From assembly GCF_017565305.1 (NCBI RefSeq), contig NZ_JAGEKP010000003.1, positions 682,001 to 746,000 on the forward strand: a stretch of 64,000 nt of DNA, given 5' to 3'. The notes beneath the pieces are model-generated. The model was not told the origin of the DNA. It saw only the letters and a program-made list of their open reading frames with translations, and made no database searches. This DNA comes from Leifsonia sp. TF02-11 (GTDB taxonomy: Bacteria > Actinomycetota > Actinomycetes > Actinomycetales > Microbacteriaceae). Shown here in pieces: positions 8,340 to 15,772 of this stretch (the first letter of the stretch is position 1; each line of letters starts with the position of its first letter). The translations under genes and the position numbers were made by a program.

Positions 8340-8855
8340 ATGAGCGAGTCCCACCCGCAACCCGAGCCGCAGCCCGAGGAGGAGCCGCGGCTCGAGGTGC
8401 ACCAGCCTGCTGAGACCGGGCAGGAGGCCGCCCAGCCGACCCAGCCGACCGAGCAACCCGCCCCGGAGCAGGCCGAGGACCTCGCCGAGCAGCAGGCCAC
8501 CGTCACCGAGGCCGCCGTGCGCGTCCAGCGCTCCCCGCGGTACTTCCGGTTCATGATCACCGGCGCCGTCGTCTTCGCCGTGGTCGCGCTCATCCTGACG
8601 TACGCGTTCCCTGAGAACCCCACCTACGACCGCGGTGCCGTCTTCGGGTTCCTGCTCGCGATCTGCGCCACCGTCGGCGTCGCCCTGGGCGCACTGGTCG
8701 CCCTCCTGATCGACCGGGCGGCGACCCGCCGTGCGCGCACGGTCCAGGCGGATAGAATCGACGTGCGCCTGCCCGACTCCGAGACCGACTCCCCGAGTGG
8801 ATCCGAGCCGGGCGACCCGCGGCCGAGCGATCAGCGCCCGTCCGTCGACAGCTGA
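8340..8855 (+). CDS. Small two-helix membrane protein
   Basis: The 171-residue protein has a Pro/Glu/Gln-rich N-terminal tail (residues 1-60), then two transmembrane helices (FMITGAVVFAVVALILTYAF and FGFLLAICATVGVALGALVALLI) separated by a short loop, and a charged Ser/Asp-rich C-terminal tail. It is not a recognised enzyme. It lies in the SCP-purF interval on the same strand and ends 33 bp before purF, so it may be co-transcribed with purF. The start at 8340 is chosen over an ATG at 8331 with low certainty. Confidence 0.7.
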   Translation: MSESHPQPEPQPEEEPRLEVHQPAETGQEAAQPTQPTEQPAPEQAEDLAEQQATVTEAAVRVQRSPRYFRFMITGAVVFAVVALILTYAFPENPTYDRGAVFGFLLAICATVGVALGALVALLIDRAATRRARTVQADRIDVRLPDSETDSPSGSEPGDPRPSDQRPSVDS

Positions 8856-8888
8856 ACATCCCGACACACCTCGAGAAAGGGGTCCGCT

Positions 8889-10475
8889 GTGGCCGGAGGC
8901 GACGGTCGTCTGAGTCATGATCTTCTGCCAGGGGAGAAGGGCCCGCAAGACGCCTGCGGCGTCTTCGGCGTCTGGGCTCCTGGCGAGGAGGTCGCCAAGC
9001 TCAGCTACTTCGGTCTCTATGCGCTGCAGCACCGCGGCCAGGAGTCCGCGGGCATCGCGACCAGCGACGGCAGCAAGATCCTCATCTACAAAGACATGGG
9101 ACTGGTCTCCCAGGTCTTCAACGAGAACGCGCTCAACTCGCTGACCGGCCACATCGCCGTCGGCCACACGCGCTACTCCACCACCGGCGCCTCCAGCTGG
9201 CAGAACGCGCAGCCCACGCTGGGCCGCACCTCCAGCGGCACCGTCGCCCTCGGCCACAACGGCAACCTGACCAACACCGCGGAGCTCATGCAGCTCGTGC
9301 ACGACCGCTACCCGCAGCTCGACGGCGAGCTGAGCCGCGGCAACACGACAGACACCGCCGTCGTCACCGCACTGCTCACCGGCGACCTCGACCACACGCT
9401 CGAGGCCACCGCCCTGGAGGTGCTGCCCCGTCTGCGCGGCGCCTTCTGCCTGGTCTTCATGGACGAGAACACCCTGTACGCGGCCCGCGACCCGCAGGGA
9501 GTTCGCCCGCTGGTGCTCGGCCGCCTCGAGCGCGGCTGGGTGGTCGCGTCCGAGACCGCGGCCCTCGACATCGTCGGTGCGAGCTTCGTTCGCGAGGTCG
9601 AGCCGGGCGAGCTGATCGTCATCGACGAGAACGGTCTGCGCACCCAGCGGTTCGCCGCAGAGAAGCGCGCGGGCTGCGTGTTCGAGTACGTCTACCTCGC
9701 CCGCCCCGACACCACCATCGCCGGCCGAGGCGTCTACGAGGCGCGCGTCGAGATGGGCCGCCAGCTCGCCCGCGAGCACGAGGTGGAGGCCGACCTCGTC
9801 ATCCCGACGCCCGAGTCCGGCACCCCCGCGGCGATCGGCTACGCGCAGGCGTCCGGCATCCCGTTCGGTCAGGGCCTGGTCAAAAACTCCTACGTCGGCC
9901 GCACGTTCATCCAGCCGTCGCAGACCATCCGCCAGCGCGGTATCAAGCTCAAGCTGAACCCGCTCAAGGAGGTCATCAAGGGCAAGCGCCTCGTGGTGGT
10001 CGACGACTCGATCGTGCGCGGCAACACGCAGCGCGCGCTGGTGTCGATGCTGCGGGAGGCCGGCGCGGCCGAGGTGCACGTGCGCATCTCCAGCCCGCCG
10101 ATCACCTGGCCGTGCTTCTACGGGATCGACTTCGCCTCCCGCGCCGAGCTGATCGCGACCGGCCTGGGGGTCGACGAAGTGCGCCAGTCGATCGGCGCCG
10201 ACTCGCTCGGCTACCTGTCGGAGGACGGCATGATCGCCGCGACCGAGCAGCCGCGCGAGCGGCTCTGCACGGCGTGCTTCACCGGCGTGTACCCGATCGA
10301 GCTCCCGGACGCCCACCACCTGGGCAAGAACCTCTTGGAGCGCCCGGAGGCCGCGGCCGAGACGATCGCCGCGACCGACGACGGCGCGAGCGCGACCAGC
10401 GACGGCTGCGAGCCCGGGCCGGATTCGGAGTACGAGCGCCTGCTGAGCTTCGGGGATCCGGGGCGGCAGGAGTAG
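8889..10475 (+). CDS. purF: Amidophosphoribosyltransferase
   Basis: PurF makes phosphoribosylamine from PRPP and glutamine, the committed step of purine synthesis. The 528-residue protein starts with a 22-residue propeptide ending at DA, and Cys23 of CGVFGVWAPGEE is the amidotransferase nucleophile after processing. The PRPP loop is VVVDDSIVRGNT. Cysteines in RAGCVFEYV, TWPCFYGID and LCTACFTG fit the 4Fe-4S-containing, B. subtilis-type class. The GTG start follows GAGAAAGGGG. purM is next on the same strand but separated by a surface-protein gene. Confidence 0.97.
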   Translation: MAGGDGRLSHDLLPGEKGPQDACGVFGVWAPGEEVAKLSYFGLYALQHRGQESAGIATSDGSKILIYKDMGLVSQVFNENALNSLTGHIAVGHTRYSTTGASSWQNAQPTLGRTSSGTVALGHNGNLTNTAELMQLVHDRYPQLDGELSRGNTTDTAVVTALLTGDLDHTLEATALEVLPRLRGAFCLVFMDENTLYAARDPQGVRPLVLGRLERGWVVASETAALDIVGASFVREVEPGELIVIDENGLRTQRFAAEKRAGCVFEYVYLARPDTTIAGRGVYEARVEMGRQLAREHEVEADLVIPTPESGTPAAIGYAQASGIPFGQGLVKNSYVGRTFIQPSQTIRQRGIKLKLNPLKEVIKGKRLVVVDDSIVRGNTQRALVSMLREAGAAEVHVRISSPPITWPCFYGIDFASRAELIATGLGVDEVRQSIGADSLGYLSEDGMIAATEQPRERLCTACFTGVYPIELPDAHHLGKNLLERPEAAAETIAATDDGASATSDGCEPGPDSEYERLLSFGDPGRQE

Positions 10476-10501
10476 CAACCCCCGAACTGGGGTGATCCAG
10501 C

Positions 10502-10523
10502 GGGGGATCCGCCGGATCTCCCC
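10502..10523 (+). terminator. Hairpin after purF
   Basis: GGGGGATCC (10502-10510) pairs with GGATCTCCC (10514-10522), nine pairs with one G-U, around a three-base loop, 26 bp beyond the purF stop. No T-run follows. It may separate purF from the surface-protein gene. Confidence 0.35.
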
Positions 10524-10584
10524 TCCTCGCGCCCGATAGCATTTCTCCGATCGCGGCACGCCGCCCGATCGGGAAGGCGCCGGA

Positions 10585-12366
10585 ATGCCCGCTCGTACCC
10601 TGCTCCGTTCCAGTGCTGTCACGGCTGCCGTCGCTACCGCCGTCGCCGTCGGGGCCTTCGCCTCGGCGAGCCCGGCAACGGCATTGCCCGCGGGGATGAC
10701 GGCGGTCACGAAGACGATCACGGCCGTCGGAACGGGTTCGATCGAGATTCCCCCGTTCGCAACGGGGATCACGGTGAGGCTCGCCGCCGGCGCGGGCCAG
10801 AGCGGCAGCTTCGCCCCGGGTGGCGCAGGCGGTGCAGTCTCCCTCTCGCTTCCCGACAGCTTCGACGGGCAGACACTCTTGTACGTCGTGGGAGGCATGG
10901 GGAACGGCTCACCTGCGCGCACCGGGTTGCTCAACCATCAGGGCGGCGGCGGGACGGCGCTGGCGACGTCGACTTCGCTCATCGCCGTCGTCGGCGGCGG
11001 AGGCGGAGCAGCCGATGTCACCGACGGCACTGAGGTCAGCGGAGGCGCCGGTGGATCGTCGATCACACCCGGCGCCGTCGGCGACGGCGCGCCCGGCGTT
11101 CCCGCGTTCGCCGGATCCCGCGCTCCCGGCGGCGGGGGAACCGCGGTCGGCGGAACTGTCGACCCGGGGGCTGCCTACGCCGCCAGCGGGGTCTATGAAG
11201 GGCAACCCGGCGCCGACGGTCCGCCGGTCGTCGCAGGGGGTGTCGTCTCGCTCGCCGCCGGCGGCTGGGGCGCGCACACGGGCGGAGGCGGCGGCTCCGG
11301 GTACACCGGAGGCGCCGGTGGCACCGCCGATATGAATTCCTTCACTGTCATCGACGAAGGTGCGGGCGGAGGCGGCTCCGGCTACCTCGCCGCGATCGCG
11401 GGTGTGACGGCGACGGCCGCGGCCGCGAGCACCGGCTCGGGTTCCCTCACCGTGGAGTACCTCGTCCCGACCGCGACGGCAGCCTCCGTCGACTCCTCCA
11501 CGGCCTTCGGAACGGCGGTGAGCATTCCGCTCCCCGTGACCTACGCCACTTCGGCCTCTGTGATCATCGCCCCGGGGTTCGGGACGGCCTCGGTCTCGGG
11601 CACGACGGTCACCTACACGCCGGCCACCGGCTTCTCGGGAACCGACAGCTTCACGTACACCGCGACGGGGCCGGGCGGGACGACTCCGTCGGCGGTCGTG
11701 ACGGTGACTGTCGCGCCGCCGACCCTCACGTTCCCCGCCTCCGTTCCGACCGGCGTGGCAGGCCAGCCGTACTCGGCCTCCGTCGCAGTGACGGGCGGGA
11801 CGGTCCCGTACACCTACGCGGTTGTGGGCGCGCTGCCCGCCGGCTTGACGCTCGACGCCGCAACGGGTGCGATCACAGGCACGCCGTCCGCCGCCAGCGA
11901 CACGTCCTTCCGTGTCGCTGCGACCGACTCCAGCTCACCTGCCACCACGGCGACGAGCGCAGCGTTCGTCCTCCACGTCTACAGCGCGACCATCGCCGTC
12001 ACGCCGACCGCGACGCCCGGCGGCACCATCACGGTGACGGGTGCGGGCCTGCAGCCGGGGACGTATACGGTCGTCCTCCACTCCGACCCCGTCGTGCTCG
12101 GAACGGCCACGGTCGGCGCCGGAGGAGCGCTGTCGTTCACTGCGACCGTGCCGTCCTCGGTGCCCGCCGGCGTGCACACGGTGCAGCTCGTCTCCGGATC
12201 GACGGTGATCGCCACCGCGTCCGTGACCGTGACGGCGGCGGTCGCTTCGACCGCGCTCGCGTCGACCGGCAGCGACCTGACCGCCGCGACCTCGTTCGCC
12301 GCGCTGCTGGTGCTCGCCGGTGCGGTGACGCTCGTACTGCGGAGGCGTCGCGCGGCACGACCCTGA
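10585..12366 (+). CDS. Secreted, wall-anchored Ig-like surface protein
   Basis: The 593-residue protein has a signal peptide (residues 1-34), a Gly-rich region with repeated GGAGG/GGGGGSG blocks (about 70-270), a bacterial Ig-like domain (about 295-375, ending PSAVVTVTVAPP), a putative Ig (He_PIG) domain (about 377-462, with LPAGLTLDAATGAITGTPS) and a third beta domain. The C-terminus LASTG plus a hydrophobic helix and RRRRAARP fits a class E (LAxTG) sortase signal. GGAAGGCGCCGGA precedes the ATG. It interrupts the purF-purM neighbourhood. Its ligand is unknown. Confidence 0.8.
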   Translation: MPARTLLRSSAVTAAVATAVAVGAFASASPATALPAGMTAVTKTITAVGTGSIEIPPFATGITVRLAAGAGQSGSFAPGGAGGAVSLSLPDSFDGQTLLYVVGGMGNGSPARTGLLNHQGGGGTALATSTSLIAVVGGGGGAADVTDGTEVSGGAGGSSITPGAVGDGAPGVPAFAGSRAPGGGGTAVGGTVDPGAAYAASGVYEGQPGADGPPVVAGGVVSLAAGGWGAHTGGGGGSGYTGGAGGTADMNSFTVIDEGAGGGGSGYLAAIAGVTATAAAASTGSGSLTVEYLVPTATAASVDSSTAFGTAVSIPLPVTYATSASVIIAPGFGTASVSGTTVTYTPATGFSGTDSFTYTATGPGGTTPSAVVTVTVAPPTLTFPASVPTGVAGQPYSASVAVTGGTVPYTYAVVGALPAGLTLDAATGAITGTPSAASDTSFRVAATDSSSPATTATSAAFVLHVYSATIAVTPTATPGGTITVTGAGLQPGTYTVVLHSDPVVLGTATVGAGGALSFTATVPSSVPAGVHTVQLVSGSTVIATASVTVTAAVASTALASTGSDLTAATSFAALLVLAGAVTLVLRRRRAARP

Positions 12367-12392
12367 CGCGGCACGCCCGATACCATGGAGCA

Positions 12393-13514
12393 GTGACCGA
12401 CCCCACCGCATCCTCGTCCTCCTCCTACGCCGCCGCCGGTGTCGACACCGCAGCGGGCGACCGCGCGGTCGAGCTGATGAAGGCGGCGGTCGCGCGCACG
12501 CAGGGGCCGCAGGTGTTGGGCGGTGTCGGCGGGTTCGCCGGGATGTTCGATGTGTCGGCGCTGAAAGACTTCCGTCGACCGCTGCTGGCGACGTCCACCG
12601 ACGGCGTCGGCACCAAGGTCGCGATCGCACAGGCCCTCGACAAGCACGACACGATCGGCCAAGACCTGGTCGGCATGGTCGTCGACGACATCGTCGTCGT
12701 GGGGGCGCGCCCGCTGTTCATGACGGACTACATCGCGTGCGGCAAGGTCGTCCCCGAGCGCATCGCGGCGATCGTCGCGGGCATCGCGCGCGCCTGCGAG
12801 GCGACGGGCACGGCCTTGGTCGGCGGCGAGACCGCCGAGCACCCCGGCCTGCTCGGCCCGGACGACTACGACGTGGCCGGCGCGGCCGTCGGTGCGGTGG
12901 AGGCCGACCGGCTGCTCGGGGCCGACCGCGTGCGCGACGGCGACGTGGTGCTGGCCCTCGCGTCGTCCGGCCTGCACTCGAACGGGTTCTCGCTCGTGCG
13001 GCACATCCTCGCTCAGCGCGGCATCGGCTTCGACGACCGCTCGGACGACTTCGGCGGCGTCGTGGGGGAGGCACTGCTCGAGCCCACCCGCCTGTACACG
13101 TCCCCGCTGCTGCGGGTGCTCGACGAGCCCTCGCTGAGCGGTGCGGTGCATTCCCTCAGCCACGTGACGGGCGGCGGGATCGCGGCGAACCTGGCCCGGG
13201 TGCTCCCGGTCGGCTCGTGGGTGGAGGTCGACCGCTCGACGTGGTCGCCGACCTCCGTCTTCCGGGTGCTGAGCGACCTCGCCGGCAGCACTCTGGAGTC
13301 GTCGGAGGGCACCTGGAACCTCGGCATCGGCATGTTCGCCGTCGTCGCTCCGGAGGCGGCGTCCGCGGTCGCGTCGGCGATCACGGCGGACGGCATCCCG
13401 ACCTGGCCGGTCGGCACGGTCTCCACGGCGGCCCGCGACCTCGCCGGCTTCGAGCAGGGCGCCAAAGGCGTCGACGGCGGCGCGGTGCGCCTCGTCGGCA
13501 CCTACGCAAGCTGA
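12393..13514 (+). CDS. purM: Phosphoribosylformylglycinamidine cyclo-ligase (AIR synthetase)
   Basis: PurM closes the imidazole ring of FGAM to AIR with ATP. The 373-residue sequence carries YAAAGVDTAAGDRAVELMK, LLATSTDGVGTKV, DDIVVVGARPLFMTDYIA, LVGGETAEHPGL, ASSGLHSNGFSLVR and HVTGGGIAANLARVLP, and is of normal length. GTG at 12393 has TACCAT at 12381-12386 exactly six bases upstream, so the gene probably has its own promoter and a leaderless mRNA despite lying close behind the surface-protein gene. Confidence 0.97.
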   Translation: MTDPTASSSSSYAAAGVDTAAGDRAVELMKAAVARTQGPQVLGGVGGFAGMFDVSALKDFRRPLLATSTDGVGTKVAIAQALDKHDTIGQDLVGMVVDDIVVVGARPLFMTDYIACGKVVPERIAAIVAGIARACEATGTALVGGETAEHPGLLGPDDYDVAGAAVGAVEADRLLGADRVRDGDVVLALASSGLHSNGFSLVRHILAQRGIGFDDRSDDFGGVVGEALLEPTRLYTSPLLRVLDEPSLSGAVHSLSHVTGGGIAANLARVLPVGSWVEVDRSTWSPTSVFRVLSDLAGSTLESSEGTWNLGIGMFAVVAPEAASAVASAITADGIPTWPVGTVSTAARDLAGFEQGAKGVDGGAVRLVGTYAS

Positions 13515-13550
13515 GCGGCTCCCCGCCCACATCGCTACCCCGGAACGCCG

Positions 13551-13603
13551 AGGGGCACGTCGTTGTCCCTTTCGGCGCGCGAAAGGGACAACAACGTGCC
13601 CTT
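13551..13603 (+). repeat. Family-A palindrome 1 (candidate terminator of purM)
   Basis: 24-bp arms at 13551-13574 and 13580-13603 around GCGCG, with one mismatch and one G-U. The outer arm AGGGGCACGT is shared with four other sites in the window; the inner arm GTTGTCCC is shared with two of them. It lies 36 bp after purM and upstream of the next plus-strand gene. Confidence 0.7.
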
Positions 13604-13674
13604 CGGCGCTGACCGGAGGGCGTGACCCCTTCGTGGAGGCGCGAACGGGGCCGGCCGGCCGCTAGAGTGGCCGC

Positions 13675-15021
13675 GTGACCCCTCCGCATGCCAGCATTCG
13701 TTTGGCATGCGCGCTCGGGATTCTCGTATCCGCCACAGCGGCGGTGCTCGGCGGGCTAGGCGGGCCGGCGTCGGCGACGCCCGCGCGCGCCGCTACCCCG
13801 GCGATCGGCGCGCTCGCAGGCCCGGCGTCGGCATCACCAGCGCCGCCCACCATGCCCGCACCCGCTCCCAGCCCCGCGCCCGTTCCGTCGCTCGCCCCCA
13901 TCGTCGACTGCATCCAGGACGCACCGCTCGGCTCCGTCACCTCGCGCACGGTCGTCCTCGGCTATCGGTCGTCCGCTGCGGCAGCCGTGCAGGTTCCGGC
14001 CGGCGCGGGCGGCAACGACATCGCGCCGGGAGCGGCCGACCGCGGGCAGCCCTCGACCTTCCTCCCCGGTGAGCACCACGGGGTGTGGCTGCTCACGCTC
14101 GACGCGGCCGTGGAGCCGGTCGTCACTTGGACCCTCGACGGCGTGAAGGCCACCATCGACGCCTCGATCGCCTCCTGCACCGACGCCACCGCGGTGACCC
14201 TGAGCGCTCCCGCCACCGTCGCCGATGGCGGCCGCGCTGGCATCACGGCCGTCGTCTCGCGCTTCCTGCTCGGGCCGCCGGAGGCCGGATCCGTCGAGTT
14301 CTCGGTCGACGGAGCCGCACCGACCGTCGTCCCGGTCGCGACGGGCGGCGTCGCGCGCGTCGACCTCCCTGCCCCGGCGGTCGGCGACCACACAGTGACC
14401 GCGAAGTTCGTCCCCGCGGACGGCGCGACGTTCCGGCCGTCGACGGCCACCGCCGCGCTGACGGTCGCGCCCGCCTCCGGCCCGCTCACGATCGCCGCGG
14501 ACAGCGTCGTCGCCGGAAGCCGGAGCGTCCTGGTGACGGTCACCCGACCCAACCCGGTCGGTCCGGCGACCGCCGTGTTCGCGACGAGCGACGGCACGGC
14601 CACGGCCGGGACGGACTACCGCGCGACCACGGGAACCGTCACCTTCGCCGACGGTCAGTCCAGCGCCACCGCGACCGTCCCGCTCCTCGCGCGGGGGGCC
14701 GGAGCACCCGCCTCACGGTTCTTCGTCGTGCTGACCAGTGCGTCCGTCCCGATCGCCGCGGGGGTCGCGACGGTGTCGCTCCCCGCCGTTTCGGCCGTGC
14801 CCGCCACCGCGACCGTCGGAACCGCGACGAGCGGAGGCAGCGCTGCCGGACCGTCTTCCGCTCTGCCGGAGGGCGACCCGACCACCCCCACGGCCGTGCC
14901 GGCCGGGGCGCTCGGCCAGGACATCCTGCTGATGCTCGGCGCGCTGCTCGTCACCGCCGGAGGGATCGCCGGCGTCATCGGTCTGGTGCGTGCGGTCCGC
15001 TCGCGCGACGCCTTCTCCTGA
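13675..15021 (+). CDS. Secreted Calx-beta/Ig-like protein with C-terminal anchor
   Basis: The 448-residue protein has an N-terminal signal peptide (to about residue 35), a Pro/Ala spacer, a beta domain with Cys83 and Cys164 that could pair, an Ig-like domain (about 180-262, with SVEFSVDG and DHTVTAKFVP), a Calx-beta domain (about 265-360, with VFATSDGTATAGTDY and ATVTFADG-like spacing) and a C-terminal helix followed by RAVRSRD. It is probably membrane-tethered outside the cell. TAGAGT at 13663-13668 six bases before GTG 13675 indicates a leaderless start. Function is unknown; adhesion or structure is an inference. Confidence 0.72.
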   Translation: MTPPHASIRLACALGILVSATAAVLGGLGGPASATPARAATPAIGALAGPASASPAPPTMPAPAPSPAPVPSLAPIVDCIQDAPLGSVTSRTVVLGYRSSAAAAVQVPAGAGGNDIAPGAADRGQPSTFLPGEHHGVWLLTLDAAVEPVVTWTLDGVKATIDASIASCTDATAVTLSAPATVADGGRAGITAVVSRFLLGPPEAGSVEFSVDGAAPTVVPVATGGVARVDLPAPAVGDHTVTAKFVPADGATFRPSTATAALTVAPASGPLTIAADSVVAGSRSVLVTVTRPNPVGPATAVFATSDGTATAGTDYRATTGTVTFADGQSSATATVPLLARGAGAPASRFFVVLTSASVPIAAGVATVSLPAVSAVPATATVGTATSGGSAAGPSSALPEGDPTTPTAVPAGALGQDILLMLGALLVTAGGIAGVIGLVRAVRSRDAFS

Positions 15022-15048
15022 CCGTTCCGCCTGATCCCCGCCGCCGGC

Positions 15049-15762
15049 TCAGTCCACGACGCTCAGCTCGGCCGCCGTCCACCGCACCGCGGTGACCGCG
15101 TCGGCGAGCACGACAGCGGCGAGGGCCTCCTCGATCGCCTGGTCGTCGCGTTCCGGGCTGTGCACCACGGCAGTGATGAGCACGGCCGAGTCCGGCTCGT
15201 CCGTCGCCGTGATCGAACGGACCGTGAAGCCCGGCCGGTGCACGGCGTCGAAGACCAGCGCGCGCACCTCCGCCTCGGCCTGAACGCGGCAGCGGACTTC
15301 GAACGTGTAGTCGGCCTCCGGGGTCTCCTTGCCCGCGCTGCCGGTCCTCCGGTCGAGAAGCCGGCCGAGCGGGCGGAGGAGCGTGTTCGCCAGCATGACG
15401 ACGAGCGTCCCGCCGGCGGCGACCGCGTAGAGGCCGCCGCCGGCGAGCGCGCCGACCGCCGCGGACGCCCACAGGGTGGCCGCGGTGTTCAGCCCGGAGA
15501 CCGATGCGCCCTGCTTCATGATGACGCCGGCGCCCAGGAAGCCGATGCCCGAGACGACCTGGGCGGCCACCCGGGTGGGGTCGGCGCCGGGACCGTGGAA
15601 ACTGAACGCGCCCATCACCACGAACAGCGCGGCCCCGAGGCTCACGAGCGCGTTGGTGCGGACACCGGCGGTGCGCGACCGCCACTGGCGTTCCAGCCCG
15701 ATCAGGGCTCCGCAGCCGACGGCGAGCAGCACCCGGAGTGCGATGTCGTAGGTGATGGTCAC
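15049..15762 (-). CDS. mgtC: MgtC/SapB-family membrane protein
   Basis: The 237-residue protein has four to five N-terminal helices with the family signatures GALIGLERQWRSRTAGVRTNALVSLG and GIGFLGAGVIMK, then a cytoplasmic ACT-like C-terminal domain (about 150-237). MgtC proteins modulate Mg2+ homeostasis, often with MgtA. GTG at 15762 follows GGAGAG, 10 bp after the end of the mgtA-like gene, so the two form an mgtA-mgtC operon controlled by the upstream M-box. It is convergent with the Calx-beta gene. Confidence 0.88.
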   Translation of the reverse strand: MTITYDIALRVLLAVGCGALIGLERQWRSRTAGVRTNALVSLGAALFVVMGAFSFHGPGADPTRVAAQVVSGIGFLGAGVIMKQGASVSGLNTAATLWASAAVGALAGGGLYAVAAGGTLVVMLANTLLRPLGRLLDRRTGSAGKETPEADYTFEVRCRVQAEAEVRALVFDAVHRPGFTVRSITATDEPDSAVLITAVVHSPERDDQAIEEALAAVVLADAVTAVRWTAAELSVVD

Positions 15763-15772
15763 GGTTCTCTCC

